Positions 30,359 to 40,340 of a stretch of 64,000 nucleotides of DNA are shown one piece after another. The notes under the pieces are model-generated. The model saw only the letters and a program-made list of their open reading frames with translations, was not told the DNA's origin and ran no database searches. Position numbers and translations under genes: made by a program. Within the stretch, counting starts at the first letter, position 1, and the number at the start of each line of letters is the position of its first letter. This stretch comes from Acidovorax sp. 69 (lineage in GTDB: Bacteria; Pseudomonadota; Gammaproteobacteria; Burkholderiales; Burkholderiaceae_C): the NCBI RefSeq assembly GCF_002797445.1, contig NZ_PGEP01000001.1, positions 4,216,501 through 4,280,500 of the forward strand. Direction: 5' to 3'.

Positions 30359-31533
30359 CGCAGTTTGAGCGTGGACAGGCCGATCAGGCACAGCAGCATG
30401 GTGATGATCCAGAAGCGCACGACCACCTGCGTTTCTTTCCAACCGCTCTTTTCAAAGTGGTGGTGCAGGGGCGCCATCTTGAGCAGGCGGCGGCCTTCGC
30501 CATAGCGCTTCTTGGTGAACTTGAACCAGGTCACCTGCAGCATCACCGACAGGGCTTCAACCACGAAGATGCCTCCCATGATGGCCAGCACGATCTCCTG
30601 GCGCACGATGATGGCGATGGTGCCCAGGGCTGCGCCCAGCGCCAGCGCGCCCACATCGCCCATGAACACTTGCGCCGGGTGGGCGTTGAACCACAGGAAA
30701 GCCAGACCCGCACCCGCCATGGCGGCACAGAAAATCAGCAACTCGCCCGAACCGGGGATGTGCGGAAAAAACAGGTACTTGGAATACACCGAGCTGCCCG
30801 TGACGTAGGCGAACACCCCCAGGGCCGAGCCCACCATCACCACCGGCATGATGGCCAGGCCGTCCAGGCCATCGGTCAGGTTGACCGCATTGCTCGAACC
30901 CACAATCACCAGGTAGGTCAGGACCACAAAGCCCAGCACGCCAAGTGGGTAACTCACTTCTTTGAAGAACGGCAGTTGCAGGCCCGCCTTGGGGGGCAGG
31001 TCGAGCGCAAAGCCCGACTGCACCCAGCCCACGAACAGCTCCCACACCTTGGCGTTGGAGCTTTCGGAAATGCTGAACACCAGGTACAGCGCGGCCATGA
31101 GTCCAACGACCGACTGCCAGAGGTATTTCTCACGCGAGCGCATGCCCTCGGGATCCTTGTTGACCACCTTGCGCCAGTCGTCCACCCAACCGATCGCGCC
31201 AAAACCGAGGGTGACGATGAGCACGATCCACACAAAGCGGTTGGACAGGTCAAACCACAGCAGGGTGGAAATAGCGATCGACAGCAGGATCAGCACACCG
31301 CCCATGGTGGGCGTGCCGCTCTTGGACAGGTGTGACTGCATCGCATAGCCCCGGATGGGCTGGCCGATCTTGAGCGAGGTGAGCACGCGAATCACCTTGG
31401 GCCCAGCCACCAGACCGATGAGCAGCGCCGTCAGAGCCGCCATCACCGCGCGGAAGGTGAGGTACTGGAACACCCGAAAAAACCCGAACTCGGGGGACAG
31501 GCCCTGCAGCCATTGCGACAGCATCAGCAGCAT
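30355..31533 (-). CDS. mraY: Phospho-MurNAc-pentapeptide translocase MraY
   Basis: Polytopic enzyme that transfers phospho-MurNAc-pentapeptide to undecaprenyl phosphate, making lipid I. It has 392 residues and about ten membrane segments. Signatures: [16 protein letters not shown], the acidic [34 protein letters not shown] and [20 protein letters not shown]. The extended N-terminus and the insert near [15 protein letters not shown] are as in other beta-proteobacteria, from memory. It lies 39 bp after murF and overlaps murD. Confidence 0.97.
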   Translation of the reverse strand: MLLMLSQWLQGLSPEFGFFRVFQYLTFRAVMAALTALLIGLVAGPKVIRVLTSLKIGQPIRGYAMQSHLSKSGTPTMGGVLILLSIAISTLLWFDLSNRFVWIVLIVTLGFGAIGWVDDWRKVVNKDPEGMRSREKYLWQSVVGLMAALYLVFSISESSNAKVWELFVGWVQSGFALDLPPKAGLQLPFFKEVSYPLGVLGFVVLTYLVIVGSSNAVNLTDGLDGLAIMPVVMVGSALGVFAYVTGSSVYSKYLFFPHIPGSGELLIFCAAMAGAGLAFLWFNAHPAQVFMGDVGALALGAALGTIAIIVRQEIVLAIMGGIFVVEALSVMLQVTWFKFTKKRYGEGRRLLKMAPLHHHFEKSGWKETQVVVRFWIITMLLCLIGLSTLKLR

Positions 31534-31572
31534 GTGGCACCTCCGGCATGGGCTGGCACCGTACGGGCAATA

Positions 31573-33036
31573 TCAATGCGTTGCGCCATGGTGTCCCTCC
31601 CGTGGATTGATCGGCTTTTGTTGTTGTTCTGGGGGCAGTGCGGCGGCGCCAATGGCCTCGACCACCTGTTCCATCTTCATGAATCGCGATCCCTTGACCA
31701 GCACGCTGCCCACCGTGGGCAGGGCGTTGCGCACCGCATTCAGCAGTGCGCTCATATCGTTGAAATGCCGGGCACCATCGCCGTACGCCGACGCGGCGTG
31801 CACCGACTGCGCGCCAAGCGCAAACACCAAGGGAATTCCGACCTTGCGGGCATGCACTCCGGCCTCGGCGTGGAACTGCGGCCCTTGGTCGCCGACCTCA
31901 CCCATATCGCCCAGCACCAGCAGCTGCGGACCGGGCAACTCGGCCAGCACCTCGATGGCAGCGTGCATGGAATCGGGGTTGGCGTTGTAGGTGTCGTCCA
32001 CCACCGTGATCTCGCGGCCTGCGGCCGTCACGCTGAAGGCGCGCGAACGGCCTTTGACTGGAGTGAAGTCGTTCAGCCCCTGTGCAATGGAGGCCAGCGG
32101 TGCGCCCGCAGCCATGGCACAGGCGGCAGCGGCCAGGGCATTGGTCACGTTGTGGCGGCCCGCAATGTGCAGTTGGATGGAGACTTCGCCCTGGGGCGTT
32201 GCCAGGGCAATGGCCCAGGCACCGTGCTGCCACTGCGCACGGGAGCAGTCCACATCTCCCCCAGCACCAAAAGTCAGACAAGCACGCCCCGCAGCCAACG
32301 AACGCCACAGACCTGTGTAGACATCGCCTGCAGGGAACACGGCCGCACCATGGGCGGGCAGACTGCGGAAGACCGCGCCGTTCTCGCGGGCTACGGCCTC
32401 CACGGTGTGCATGAACTCCAGATGCTCGCGCTGCGCGTTGTTGACCAGCGCCACAGTGGGCTGGGCCATGGCAGCCAGCGTGGCGATCTCGCCGGGGTGG
32501 TTCATGCCCATCTCGATCACGGCGGCGCGGTGTGTATCGCGCAGGCGCAGCAGCATCAAAGGCACGCCGATGTCGTTGTTGAAATTGCCCTGGGTCGCAA
32601 AGGCCGCATCACCGTGCCAGGCGCGCAGGATGGAGGCGATCATCTGCGTCACGGTGGTCTTGCCATTGCTGCCTGTCACGCCGATCAGCGGCAGGCCAAA
32701 TTGTGCGCGCCAGCCCGAGGCCAACGCACCCAGCGCAACCAGACTGTCAGGTACCTCGATGCCCGGCAGGCCAGCAGCCGCCAGGCCACCATGGGCCATG
32801 GCCGCCGCGGCACCGCCCGCACGGGCATCGGCCAGGAAAGCGTTGGCATCAAAGCGCTCGCCCTTCAACGCAACAAAAAGATCCCCTGCCTGCAGGCTGC
32901 GCGTATCGGTATGCACACGCATCAGCGGCGTGGTGCCCTCACCCACCAGACGGGCCGCTGGAATGCGCGGTTGCAGCAGCGCCAAGGCATGCTGCAAGGT
33001 CATGGCAGGCGTTGCTGTCGTTATTGTCATGCCCAT
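31573..33036 (-). CDS. murF: UDP-MurNAc-tripeptide--D-Ala-D-Ala ligase MurF
   Basis: Adds the D-Ala-D-Ala dipeptide to complete the peptide stem. It has 487 residues. P-loop TGSNGKTTVTQM, EMGMNHPGEIATLA, IAGRHNVTNALAAAA and VVDDTYNANPDSMHAAIE are typical. GAGGAG lies seven bases before ATG 33036, favouring it; a second ATG at 33030 makes an ATGA overlap with the murE stop. Both starts require murE to end in its second frame, supporting the frameshift reading of murE. Confidence 0.96.
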   Translation of the reverse strand: MGMTITTATPAMTLQHALALLQPRIPAARLVGEGTTPLMRVHTDTRSLQAGDLFVALKGERFDANAFLADARAGGAAAAMAHGGLAAAGLPGIEVPDSLVALGALASGWRAQFGLPLIGVTGSNGKTTVTQMIASILRAWHGDAAFATQGNFNNDIGVPLMLLRLRDTHRAAVIEMGMNHPGEIATLAAMAQPTVALVNNAQREHLEFMHTVEAVARENGAVFRSLPAHGAAVFPAGDVYTGLWRSLAAGRACLTFGAGGDVDCSRAQWQHGAWAIALATPQGEVSIQLHIAGRHNVTNALAAAACAMAAGAPLASIAQGLNDFTPVKGRSRAFSVTAAGREITVVDDTYNANPDSMHAAIEVLAELPGPQLLVLGDMGEVGDQGPQFHAEAGVHARKVGIPLVFALGAQSVHAASAYGDGARHFNDMSALLNAVRNALPTVGSVLVKGSRFMKMEQVVEAIGAAALPPEQQQKPINPREGHHGATH

Positions 33037-34540
33037 GACTGGGCTCCTCGGGCCTGCAGCGCAGCTTGCGCATGGACCATGTCGGAGAACGGCAGGCGCA
33101 CACCAGCCGTCTCCTGGGTGTCTTCATGGCCCTTGCCGGCAATCAGCACCACATCCAGGGGGCAGCCTCGGCAATGGCCTGTGCGATGGCAGCAGCGCGA
33201 TCCAGCTCGGCGCGCACGGAGCCACCGGCAATGGTTCCTTGCAGGATCTGGTGCAGGATGGCCGCCGGGCTTTCGCTGCGGGGGTTGTCGCTGGTCACCA
33301 GCACCTGATCGGCCTTCTGCTGCGCCACGGCACCCATCAGGGGGCGTTTGCCCGCATCCCGGTCGCCACCGCAGCCAAACACGCACCACAGCCGTCCACC
33401 GCGTTCGGTGGCCAAGGGGCGCAAGGCCTGCAGGGCTTTTTCCAGCGCGTCAGGCGTGTGGGCGTAGTCCACAGCCACCAGGGGCTGTCCGGCAGCCACC
33501 AGCCGCTGCATGCGGCCCGGCACAGGTTGCAGACTGGCGCAGGCGCGCACGGCATCAGCCAGTGGCACGCCCCGGCTGCGCAGCGTGGCCAACACGCCCA
33601 ACAGGTTGAGCACGTTGTAATGGCCGATCACGCGGGTTTGCAGCACTTGGCGCGCCCCCCCCTCCACCACCGTGAAACGCAGGCCTTGTTCACCCAGCGC
33701 AATATCCTGCGCGGCAAGCCGGGCCGGCCCCTGGGCAGAAACGCTCCACAGATCAAGGGCACTGCCCGCCAGTTCGGCATGCAACTGGGCACCTGCGGGG
33801 TCATCCACATTGATCACTGCCGCCTGCAACCCCGGCCAGTCAAACAGGGCGCGTTTGGCCAGCCAGTAGTCGGCCATGCTGCCGTGGTAGTCGAGGTGGT
33901 CCTGGGTGAAGTTGGTAAAGATGGCCGCGCGGATCCGAGAACCATCCAGCCGCGCCTCTGCCAGGCCGATGGAGGAGGCCTCGATAGCGCAAGCGCCCAA
34001 CCCTTGCGCCACAAACTGGCCAAACGCGCGCTGCAGGCGCACGGGGTCGGGCGTGGTCATCCCGGTGGATACCAGCGCGGGCGGGACACCCATACCCAAA
34101 GTGCCCACCAGCGCACACTGGGCATGCGCTGACAGCTTCTCATTTGATAGCGAATTCAAAGCACCAGCCAACCACCAGGCGGTACTGGTTTTGCCGTTGG
34201 TGCCGGTGATGGCCCACACGTCCAGCCGTGTGGTGGGCTGCCCAAACCACTGCGCAGCGATCGGCCCCGTGGCGGCCTTGAGGCCATGCAGTGCAGCCAT
34301 GTGGTCGCCGGAAAAATCAAAGGCCTCGGCCCCGGCCTGCTCCACCAGACAGGCCGTAGCGCCGCGCACCAGCGCGTCGGCCACATGCGCACGGCCATCG
34401 GTGGCAGCACCGGGCCAGGCAATAAAACCGTCGCCCGGGGTAATCTGGCGGCTGTCGGTGTGCAAGGTGCCAGTGACACGCGCGCGCAGCCATTGCACGG
34501 CGTCACCAGCGGAGTGCAGGGTGTGAAGGAGCGCGGGCAT
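33027..34540 (-). CDS. murE: UDP-MurNAc-dipeptide--meso-DAP ligase MurE, interrupted by an apparent 1-base frameshift
   Basis: Adds meso-diaminopimelate to the peptide stem. From ATG 34540 (GTG 34543 is an alternative) the frame shows the S/T-rich nucleotide site, P-loop TGTNGKTSTAWWL, FTNFTQDHLDYHGSMADYW, VDYAHTPDALEKAL and TSDNPRSESPAAI, the DNPR motif that signals DAP specificity. It then stops at 33143 after AEAAPWMWC. The missing tail, LDVVLIAGKGHEDTQE and onward, is in the next frame and ends at 33027. The run at 33158-33162 has five G on the plus strand; a sixth restores a 504-residue protein. MurE is essential, so a sequencing error is the likeliest cause. A copy of repeat A lies in frame near residues 131-150. 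Confidence 0.9.
34094..34165 (-). repeat. Dispersed palindromic repeat A, copy inside murE
   Basis: Minus strand: AATGAGAAGCTGTCAGCGCA, then TGCGCTGGTGGGCACTTTGG after a 7-base loop. The 7-bp stem CAGCGCA/TGCGCTG is perfect, and the flanks match AGCTG and the GGGC-TTTGG tail. It codes for NEKLSAHAQCALVGTLG in frame. Confidence 0.6.
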
Positions 34541-36285
34541 CACAGCGACTCCTCCACCGCGTTGGCCACGATTTGTGGTTTGACGGCCATGTCGGGCTGC
34601 ACACCCATCATGCGCAGCGTCTGCTGCACGACTTCGCTGAACACGGGGGCTGCCACGGCACCGCCATAGAACACGCCATTGCTGGGCTCGTCGATCATCA
34701 CCGCCACAATGATGCGGGGCTTGTCGATAGGCGCCATGCCGGTAAACCAGGCGCGGTACTTACCTGACGCATAGTTCTTGCCCACCTGCTTGCGCGCAGT
34801 GCCCGACTTGCCACCCACCGAGTAGCCGACGGTCTGGGCCTTCTGGCCCGTTCCACCCGGGCCCGCAGCCATCTGCAGCATCTTGCGCACCTGGTCGGCT
34901 GTCCGCTCGGAGAACACAGGCACACCCACGGCCGTTGCATCGGTCTTGAGCATCGTGGCAGGAATCACCCGGCCGCCGTTGGCAAACACGGTGTACGAAC
35001 GCGCCATCTGAAACAGACTGGCCGACAGGCCATAGCCATAGGACATGGTGGCCTGCTCGACGGGGCGCCAGCTCTTGTAGGGGCGCAGTCGGCCCGTCAC
35101 CACCCCCGGAAAGTGCAGCTGGGGCTTCTGACCAAAACCAGCAGCCGAGAAGGTTTCCCACATCTCGCGCGCAGGCATCTGCATGGCCAGCTTGGTGGTG
35201 CCTACGTTGCTGGATTTCTGGATCACCCCTTCGACCGTGAGCACGCCGTAGTTATGCGTGTCGGAAATGGTGGAGCCCGTGATCGTGATGCGTCCGGGGT
35301 TCGTATCCACAATGGTCTCGGGACGCACGCGGCCGGTTTCCAGCGCCAGGCCGATGGTGAACGGCTTCATGGTCGAGCCAGGCTCGAAGACGTCGGTGAG
35401 CGCGCGGTTGCGCAGCTGCTCGCCGTTCAGGTTCTGGCGCCTGTCGGGTACGTAACTGGGGTAGTTGGCCAGCGCCAGCAACTCGCCGGTGTGCGCATCG
35501 AGCACCACTACGCTGCCCGCCTTGGCCTTGTGCACAGCCACCTGGTCGCGCAGCTTTTGGTAGGCGAAGAACTGCACCTTGCTGTCGATGGACAACTGCA
35601 TGTCCTTGCCGTCCACCGGAGGCACGGTCTCGCCCACGCTCTCCACCACGCGGCCCAGACGGTCCTTGATCACGCGGCGTGAGCCCGCCTTGCCGGCGAG
35701 GTCCTTGTCGAAGGCCAGCTCCATGCCTTCCTGGCCATGATCTTCGACGTTGGTAAAACCCACCACATGCGCAGCAGCCTCGCCTTCGGGGTACTGGCGC
35801 TTGTATTCCTTGCGCTGGTAGATGCCCTTGATGTCAAGCGCCGTGATCTGCTGGCCCAGGTCCCAATCGAGCTGGCGTTTGATCCAGACAAACGTTTTGT
35901 CTTCATCGGCCAGCTTTTTCAGCAACTCGGCCTGGGGCATATCCAGCAGCTTGGCCAACTGCTTGAGTTTGGCGCGCACCTCGGGCTTGTCTTGGTCCAC
36001 ATCCTCGGGGATAGCCCAGATGCTGGCCGCCGGCACGCTGGAGGCCAGGATCAGGCCATTGCGATCCAGGATCTTGCCGCGGTTCGCAGGCAGCTCCAGC
36101 GTGCGTGCGAACCGCACTTCACCCTGGCGCTGAAAGAAGGCATTGCCGAACACTTGCACATAGGCAGCGCGGGCACCCAGGCCCAAAAAGCCCAGCGCGA
36201 TCATGGCCACGATGAACTTGCTGCGCCAGACCGGCGTCTTGCTGGCCAGCAAAGGGCTTGCGGTGTAGACCACGCTGCGGCTCAT
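34540..36285 (-). CDS. ftsI: Septal peptidoglycan transpeptidase FtsI (PBP3)
   Basis: Class B penicillin-binding protein that crosslinks septal peptidoglycan with FtsW. It has 581 residues: a cytoplasmic tail, TM at about 23-42, pedestal domain (ANRGKILDRNGLILASS), and the transpeptidase domain with catalytic STMK (Ser304, Lys307), SSN (358-360) and KSGT (493-496). The C-terminus extends to AVEESL. It overlaps ftsL by ATGA upstream and the murE start downstream. Confidence 0.97.
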   Translation of the reverse strand: MSRSVVYTASPLLASKTPVWRSKFIVAMIALGFLGLGARAAYVQVFGNAFFQRQGEVRFARTLELPANRGKILDRNGLILASSVPAASIWAIPEDVDQDKPEVRAKLKQLAKLLDMPQAELLKKLADEDKTFVWIKRQLDWDLGQQITALDIKGIYQRKEYKRQYPEGEAAAHVVGFTNVEDHGQEGMELAFDKDLAGKAGSRRVIKDRLGRVVESVGETVPPVDGKDMQLSIDSKVQFFAYQKLRDQVAVHKAKAGSVVVLDAHTGELLALANYPSYVPDRRQNLNGEQLRNRALTDVFEPGSTMKPFTIGLALETGRVRPETIVDTNPGRITITGSTISDTHNYGVLTVEGVIQKSSNVGTTKLAMQMPAREMWETFSAAGFGQKPQLHFPGVVTGRLRPYKSWRPVEQATMSYGYGLSASLFQMARSYTVFANGGRVIPATMLKTDATAVGVPVFSERTADQVRKMLQMAAGPGGTGQKAQTVGYSVGGKSGTARKQVGKNYASGKYRAWFTGMAPIDKPRIIVAVMIDEPSNGVFYGGAVAAPVFSEVVQQTLRMMGVQPDMAVKPQIVANAVEESL

Positions 36286-36599
36286 GGCTGTGCGCCCCCG
36301 GACTGCGATGCGGCGCGGGCTGCCGCCACCACGCCTTGGGGGTCGGACACGTACTGCGTGATGGCAGGCGTCGCCGTGCGCATGTTCAACTGACCCCGCG
36401 CAATTTTCTCCACCCGCAACGGGGTGGCCTGCGCCCGCTTTTCCACCTGTAGGCGTTGGTGTTCGGTCTCCAGGCGGCGCGCCTCGACGGTTGCGCGGTC
36501 CAGCTCAGTGAACAGGCGCCGCGACTCGTACTGGGTGTGCACCAGATAGATCGCGCTGGCCAGAACGGCCACCAACAAGACGAGGTTGAGCCGGGTCAC
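36282..36599 (-). CDS. ftsL: Cell division protein FtsL
   Basis: Small bitopic divisome protein of 105 residues that forms a coiled coil with FtsB and binds FtsQ. It has a short N-terminus, TM at about 5-21 (NLVLLVAVLASAIYLV), then a heptad-rich helix (RRLFTELDRATVEARRLETE). The Ala/Gln-rich tail is variable. The gene sits 4 bp after rsmH and overlaps ftsI, the fixed dcw position for ftsL, which strengthens a call that weak sequence conservation alone would not. Confidence 0.93.
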   Translation of the reverse strand: MTRLNLVLLVAVLASAIYLVHTQYESRRLFTELDRATVEARRLETEHQRLQVEKRAQATPLRVEKIARGQLNMRTATPAITQYVSDPQGVVAAARAASQSGGAQP

Positions 36600-36603
36600 G
36601 CTG

Positions 36604-37527
36604 TCAGACCCCGGTGCGCTCGGCCACGCGCATGATGGCGCTGCGCGAGCGCGGATTGGCCGCCACTTCGGCGGCGCTCGGCTTGATACGGTTCAGGGCC
36701 ACCAGTTTCATGGCCTGCGGCACGGCAAAGGGCGCGCGGCGGTCGTACACCTCCTTGGAGTGCTTGGCAATGAACTGCTTGACGATGCGGTCTTCGAGCG
36801 AATGAAAACTGATGACCACCAGGCGCCCGCCTGGCTGCAGCACAGAGAGGCTTGCCTCTAGCGCCTGTTGCAGTTCTTCAAGCTCGGCGTTGATGAAAAT
36901 CCGAAGAGCTTGAAATGTGCGCGTTGCAGGGTTCTGGCCCGCTTCGCGGGTTTTGACCGCGCCAGCCACGAGATCGGCCAGTTCGGCGGTGGTTGCAAGA
37001 GGGCCCCGTTCTTCGCGCCGAGCAACAATCGCCTTTGCAATGGGGCCAGCAAACCGTTCTTCACCGTAGTCACGTATCACCTCCGCAATCTGACCGACTT
37101 CGGCCGTGGCCAACCAATCGGCCACGCTTTCGCCGCGCGTGGTGTCCATGCGCATGTCCAGCGGGCCGTCAAAACGAAAACTGAAGCCCCGCTCGGGGCT
37201 GTCGATCTGGGGCGAACTCACACCCAGGTCCATCAGCACCCCGGCGGCGCTGCCTGGCGGGAGGTCGGCCAAATGGCGAAAACCTTCGTGCCGAATGGAA
37301 AAACGCGCATCGGTGATGCGCGTTGCTTCGGCAATGGCTTCAGGGTCCTTGTCAAAGGCCACAAGACGCCCTTGTGGCCCCAGCCGCAGCAGGATGAGGC
37401 GCGAATGCCCCCCGCGCCCGAAGGTGGCATCCACCCAGGTGCCAGAAGGCTCGGCACCGGCGCCGCCCAAAAGGGAATCCACAGCCTCGGCAAGAAGAAC
37501 GGTGGTGTGTTGCAAAGAAGATGTCAC
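36604..37527 (-). CDS. rsmH: 16S rRNA m4C1402 methyltransferase RsmH (MraW)
   Basis: SAM-dependent N4-methyltransferase for C1402 in the 16S rRNA decoding centre. It has 307 residues. Motifs: [13 protein letters not shown], the SAM loop [41 protein letters not shown] and [13 protein letters not shown]. The start is 8 bp after the mraZ stop. Confidence 0.97.
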   Translation of the reverse strand: MTSSLQHTTVLLAEAVDSLLGGAGAEPSGTWVDATFGRGGHSRLILLRLGPQGRLVAFDKDPEAIAEATRITDARFSIRHEGFRHLADLPPGSAAGVLMDLGVSSPQIDSPERGFSFRFDGPLDMRMDTTRGESVADWLATAEVGQIAEVIRDYGEERFAGPIAKAIVARREERGPLATTAELADLVAGAVKTREAGQNPATRTFQALRIFINAELEELQQALEASLSVLQPGGRLVVISFHSLEDRIVKQFIAKHSKEVYDRRAPFAVPQAMKLVALNRIKPSAAEVAANPRSRSAIMRVAERTGV

Positions 37528-37535
37528 GGTGGGCC

Positions 37536-37979
37536 TTAGAAGGAGAAGTCCTTGAAGACATCCGGCATCTCGCCCTGCATGGCCTTGGCTTCCTGCTCGT
37601 CGTAGGTGGCCTTGTCCCAGAGTTCGAAATGGTTGCCCATGCCCAGCAGCATGGTGTCCTTGGAAATACCGGCCGCCTCGCGCAGCTCGGGCGAAATCAG
37701 CACGCGGCCCGTGGCGTCCATCTCCACGTCCATGGCGTTACCCAGAAAGATGCGCTTCCACCACTGCGCAGACATGGGCAGCTGAGCGATGCGTTCACGG
37801 AACTTCTCCCACTCGGTGCGAGGAAACACCATGAGACAGCCGTGTGGGTGTTTCGTGATGGTGAGCTGACCCGATGCGGTGGCCGCGAGGACGTCACGAT
37901 GCCGGGTCGGCACGGACAGCCGACCCTTCGCATCGAGACTCAGCGACGAGGCACCTTGAAACACGGACAGATTCCCCAT
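37536..37979 (-). CDS. mraZ: Transcriptional regulator MraZ
   Basis: AbrB-fold DNA-binding protein that represses its own dcw operon. It has 147 residues from ATG 37979 ([20 protein letters not shown]). Two copies of the SpoVT/AbrB-like half are visible: [18 protein letters not shown] and [20 protein letters not shown]. The further-upstream ATG at 38024 is rejected because it would run into the AGTG repeats at 38022-38055, the likely operator. Confidence 0.95.
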   Translation of the reverse strand: MGNLSVFQGASSLSLDAKGRLSVPTRHRDVLAATASGQLTITKHPHGCLMVFPRTEWEKFRERIAQLPMSAQWWKRIFLGNAMDVEMDATGRVLISPELREAAGISKDTMLLGMGNHFELWDKATYDEQEAKAMQGEMPDVFKDFSF

Positions 37980-38021
37980 TCGGTTTTGCGCCTCGCCGGT
38001 CCGTGCAATGGACCTTGAGGG

Positions 38022-38055
38022 CACTTTTCACCACTTAATTGCACTTTTTTGCACT
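38022..38055 (-). promoter_or_regulatory. Putative MraZ operator: four AGTG boxes at 10-bp spacing
   Basis: On the minus strand, AGTG occurs four times at exact 10-bp steps (plus-strand CACT at 38022, 38032, 38042 and 38052), three of them as AAGTG or AAAGTG. Known MraZ sites are short G-rich direct repeats one helical turn apart just upstream of mraZ. Position (43-76 bp before the ATG) and periodicity fit; binding is inferred. Confidence 0.7.
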
Positions 38056-38160
38056 GTAGCAGGAAAAGCACACCGAACAAGAGGGTGTTCCACAAACTTT
38101 TGCAATGAAATCAATGACTTAGGCGCGACTTTGCAGCTGGCAAAACACCAAAAGTCGTTG

Positions 38161-38200
38161 AAAAAGAAGCACTTAGAGAGGCCTATGAAAGTGACCTCTC
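38161..38200 (-). terminator. Possible weak terminator after hslU
   Basis: Minus strand: GAGAGG, a 13-base loop, CCTCTC, then TAAGTGCTTCTTTTT. The stem is short and the T-run is offset, so termination may be partial and hslVU reads toward mraZ. Confidence 0.3.
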
Positions 38201-38217
38201 AAGGCTTTACGCAGTGG

Positions 38218-39543
38218 TCACAGGATGTAGCGCGACAGGTCTTCGTCCTGGCTCAGGGTCTGCAGGCGGGCATCCACGTAGGCCGCATCCACGACGACCG
38301 TCTGGCCCGATAGGCGAGCGGCATCAAAACTGACCTCGTCCAGCAGGCGCTCCATGACGGTGGACAGCCGACGCGCACCAATGTTTTCCGTGCGCTCATT
38401 CACGTCAAAGGCAATGTGCGCCAGGCGGGTAACACCCTCGGGCACAAACTCCAGCACCACCCCTTCGGTCGCCAGCAGCGCCTGGTACTGTTTGACCAGC
38501 GAGGCATGGGTCTGCGTGAGAATGGCTTCGAAATCCTTGACCGACAAAGAGTCTAGCTCCACGCGGATCGGGAACCGCCCCTGCAACTCCGGGATCAGGT
38601 CGCTGGGCTTGGACAGGTGGAACGCCCCAGACGCGATGAAGAGGATGTGGTCCGTCTTGATCATGCCGTATTTGGTGGACACCGTGGTGCCCTCGACCAG
38701 CGGCAGCAGGTCGCGCTGCACACCCTGGCGCGACACGTCGGCGCCACTGCTTTCCTGGCGCGCGGCCACCTTGTCGATTTCGTCGATGAAGACAATGCCG
38801 TTTTGCTCGGCATTGGCGATGGCGCGGGTCTTGATCTCGTCCTCGTTCACAAGCTTCCCCGCCTCTTCATCGGCGATGAGTTTCAGGGCTTCGGCAATCT
38901 TGAGCTTGCGGGTCTTGCGCTTGTCCTGGCCCATTTGGCTGAACATGCCGCGCAACTGCTCCGTCATTTCCTCCATGCCCTGCGGCCCCATGATTTCCAG
39001 CGGGGCACGGGCTTCGGCCACGTCAATCTCGATGTCCTTGTCATTCAAGGCACCTTCGCGCAACTTCTTGCGGAACACCTGCCGCGCCGTGTTGTCGGCG
39101 GCGGGTTCGGCGCCGGTCGCGGCACGGGCGGGCGGGATCAACACGTCCAGGATGCGCTCTTCAGCGGCATCTTCGGCGCGGGTGCGCACCTTCTTCATCT
39201 CAGACTCGCGCGTCTGCTTGACGGCCATCTCTGCCAGGTCACGGATGATGGAATCCACGTCCTTGCCCACATAGCCCACTTCGGTGAACTTGGTGGCCTC
39301 GACCTTGATGAAAGGCGCATCGGCCAACCGGGCCAGGCGGCGCGCGATCTCGGTCTTGCCCACCCCCGTGGGTCCGATCATGAGGATGTTCTTCGGTGTG
39401 ATCTCCTGGCGCAGGCTGCCCTCGACCTGCTGGCGGCGCCAACGGTTGCGCAGCGCAATGGCCACGGCGCGCTTGGCACTGGCCTGCCCCACGATGTGGT
39501 GGTCGAGTTCGGAGACGATTTCCTGGGGGGTCATGGACGACAT
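38218..39543 (-). CDS. hslU: ATP-dependent protease ATPase subunit HslU
   Basis: AAA+ unfoldase that feeds substrates to HslV. It has 441 residues. [17 protein letters not shown], Walker [10 protein letters not shown], pore motif region ([17 protein letters not shown]), Walker [12 protein letters not shown] and the C-terminal docking tail ([11 protein letters not shown]) are all present. It lies downstream of hslV with repeat A between them. Confidence 0.97.
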   Translation of the reverse strand: MSSMTPQEIVSELDHHIVGQASAKRAVAIALRNRWRRQQVEGSLRQEITPKNILMIGPTGVGKTEIARRLARLADAPFIKVEATKFTEVGYVGKDVDSIIRDLAEMAVKQTRESEMKKVRTRAEDAAEERILDVLIPPARAATGAEPAADNTARQVFRKKLREGALNDKDIEIDVAEARAPLEIMGPQGMEEMTEQLRGMFSQMGQDKRKTRKLKIAEALKLIADEEAGKLVNEDEIKTRAIANAEQNGIVFIDEIDKVAARQESSGADVSRQGVQRDLLPLVEGTTVSTKYGMIKTDHILFIASGAFHLSKPSDLIPELQGRFPIRVELDSLSVKDFEAILTQTHASLVKQYQALLATEGVVLEFVPEGVTRLAHIAFDVNERTENIGARRLSTVMERLLDEVSFDAARLSGQTVVVDAAYVDARLQTLSQDEDLSRYIL

Positions 39544-39556
39544 AGAGGTCTTCCTG

Positions 39557-39618
39557 GTATCAAATTAGGCTCAAGCGCATATACATCATGCGCCGACAGC
39601 TATAAAAAACAGAGCATT
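39557..39618 (-). repeat. Dispersed palindromic repeat A between hslV and hslU
   Basis: Minus strand: GCTCTGTTTTTTATAGCTG, GGCGCATGATG, TATATGCGCTTGAGCC, AATTTGATA. Stem GCGCAT/ATGCGC differs from the common AGCGCTT/AAGCGCT yet still pairs, a compensatory change. The outer flanks match the copy in the methyltransferase gene (45291-45352) closely. Confidence 0.75.
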
Positions 39619-39672
39619 TTCACCGGAAATGCAATCCATGCGACGCGGCAAAAGCACCCGACATCGGGCCAC

Positions 39673-40236
39673 TCACAGCGTCTCGATGGTGTGATTCATG
39701 TTGGTGTAGATACACAACTCGCCCGCAATTTCGAGCGACTTCTTGACGATCTCCTGCGCAGACAGCTCGGTATTTACCAAAAGTGCCTTGGCAGCCGAGT
39801 GGGCGTAGGCGCCGCCCGAACCAATGGCCACGATGCCTTGCTCTGGTTCAAGTACATCCCCGTTGCCGGTGATGATCAGTGAGGCCATGGTATCAGCCAC
39901 CGCCAGCATGGCCTCCAGGCGGCGCAACACGCGGTCGGTGCGCCAGTCCTTCGTCAGCTCGATAGCGGCACGGGTCAGGTGGCCCTGGTGCTTTTCCAGC
40001 TTGGCCTCGAACCGCTCGAACAGCGTGAAGGCGTCGGCGGTGGCACCCGCAAAACCCGCGAGCACCCTGCCATGGTAGAGCTTGCGCACTTTGCGCGCCG
40101 TGCCCTTGACCACAATGTTCCCCAGCGTGACTTGGCCGTCACCGCCGATGGCCACTTGCACGCCATCAGGGGTTTGACGGCGCACGCTGATGATGGTGGT
40201 TCCGTGAAACACCGGGTTGTCTTGAGATGAGTCCAT
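39673..40236 (-). CDS. hslV: ATP-dependent protease peptidase subunit HslV
   Basis: Proteasome-related threonine peptidase. It has 187 residues from ATG 40236. A short propeptide ([12 protein letters not shown]) precedes the catalytic Thr of [20 protein letters not shown]; the mature enzyme starts at that Thr (residue 13). [20 protein letters not shown] and [17 protein letters not shown] are typical. The propeptide is longer than in E. coli, where only Met is removed. A further-upstream ATG (40263) is possible but unneeded. Confidence 0.95.
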   Translation of the reverse strand: MDSSQDNPVFHGTTIISVRRQTPDGVQVAIGGDGQVTLGNIVVKGTARKVRKLYHGRVLAGFAGATADAFTLFERFEAKLEKHQGHLTRAAIELTKDWRTDRVLRRLEAMLAVADTMASLIITGNGDVLEPEQGIVAIGSGGAYAHSAAKALLVNTELSAQEIVKKSLEIAGELCIYTNMNHTIETL

Positions 40237-40340
40237 AACTGCGGCAGATGGGGGTGACCCCATATTTTGCAAGCAGTGCCAAACCACCACGCTACCCACA
40301 CCATGCCACCAGGGCGTGTGGGTGGCGCCATGGCGCTCGG

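Noticed and set aside
28187..30505. Long open frames opposite murD and mraY
   Set aside because: Antisense shadows with Arg/Gln/His-rich translations and no motifs; murD and mraY are certain on the other strand.
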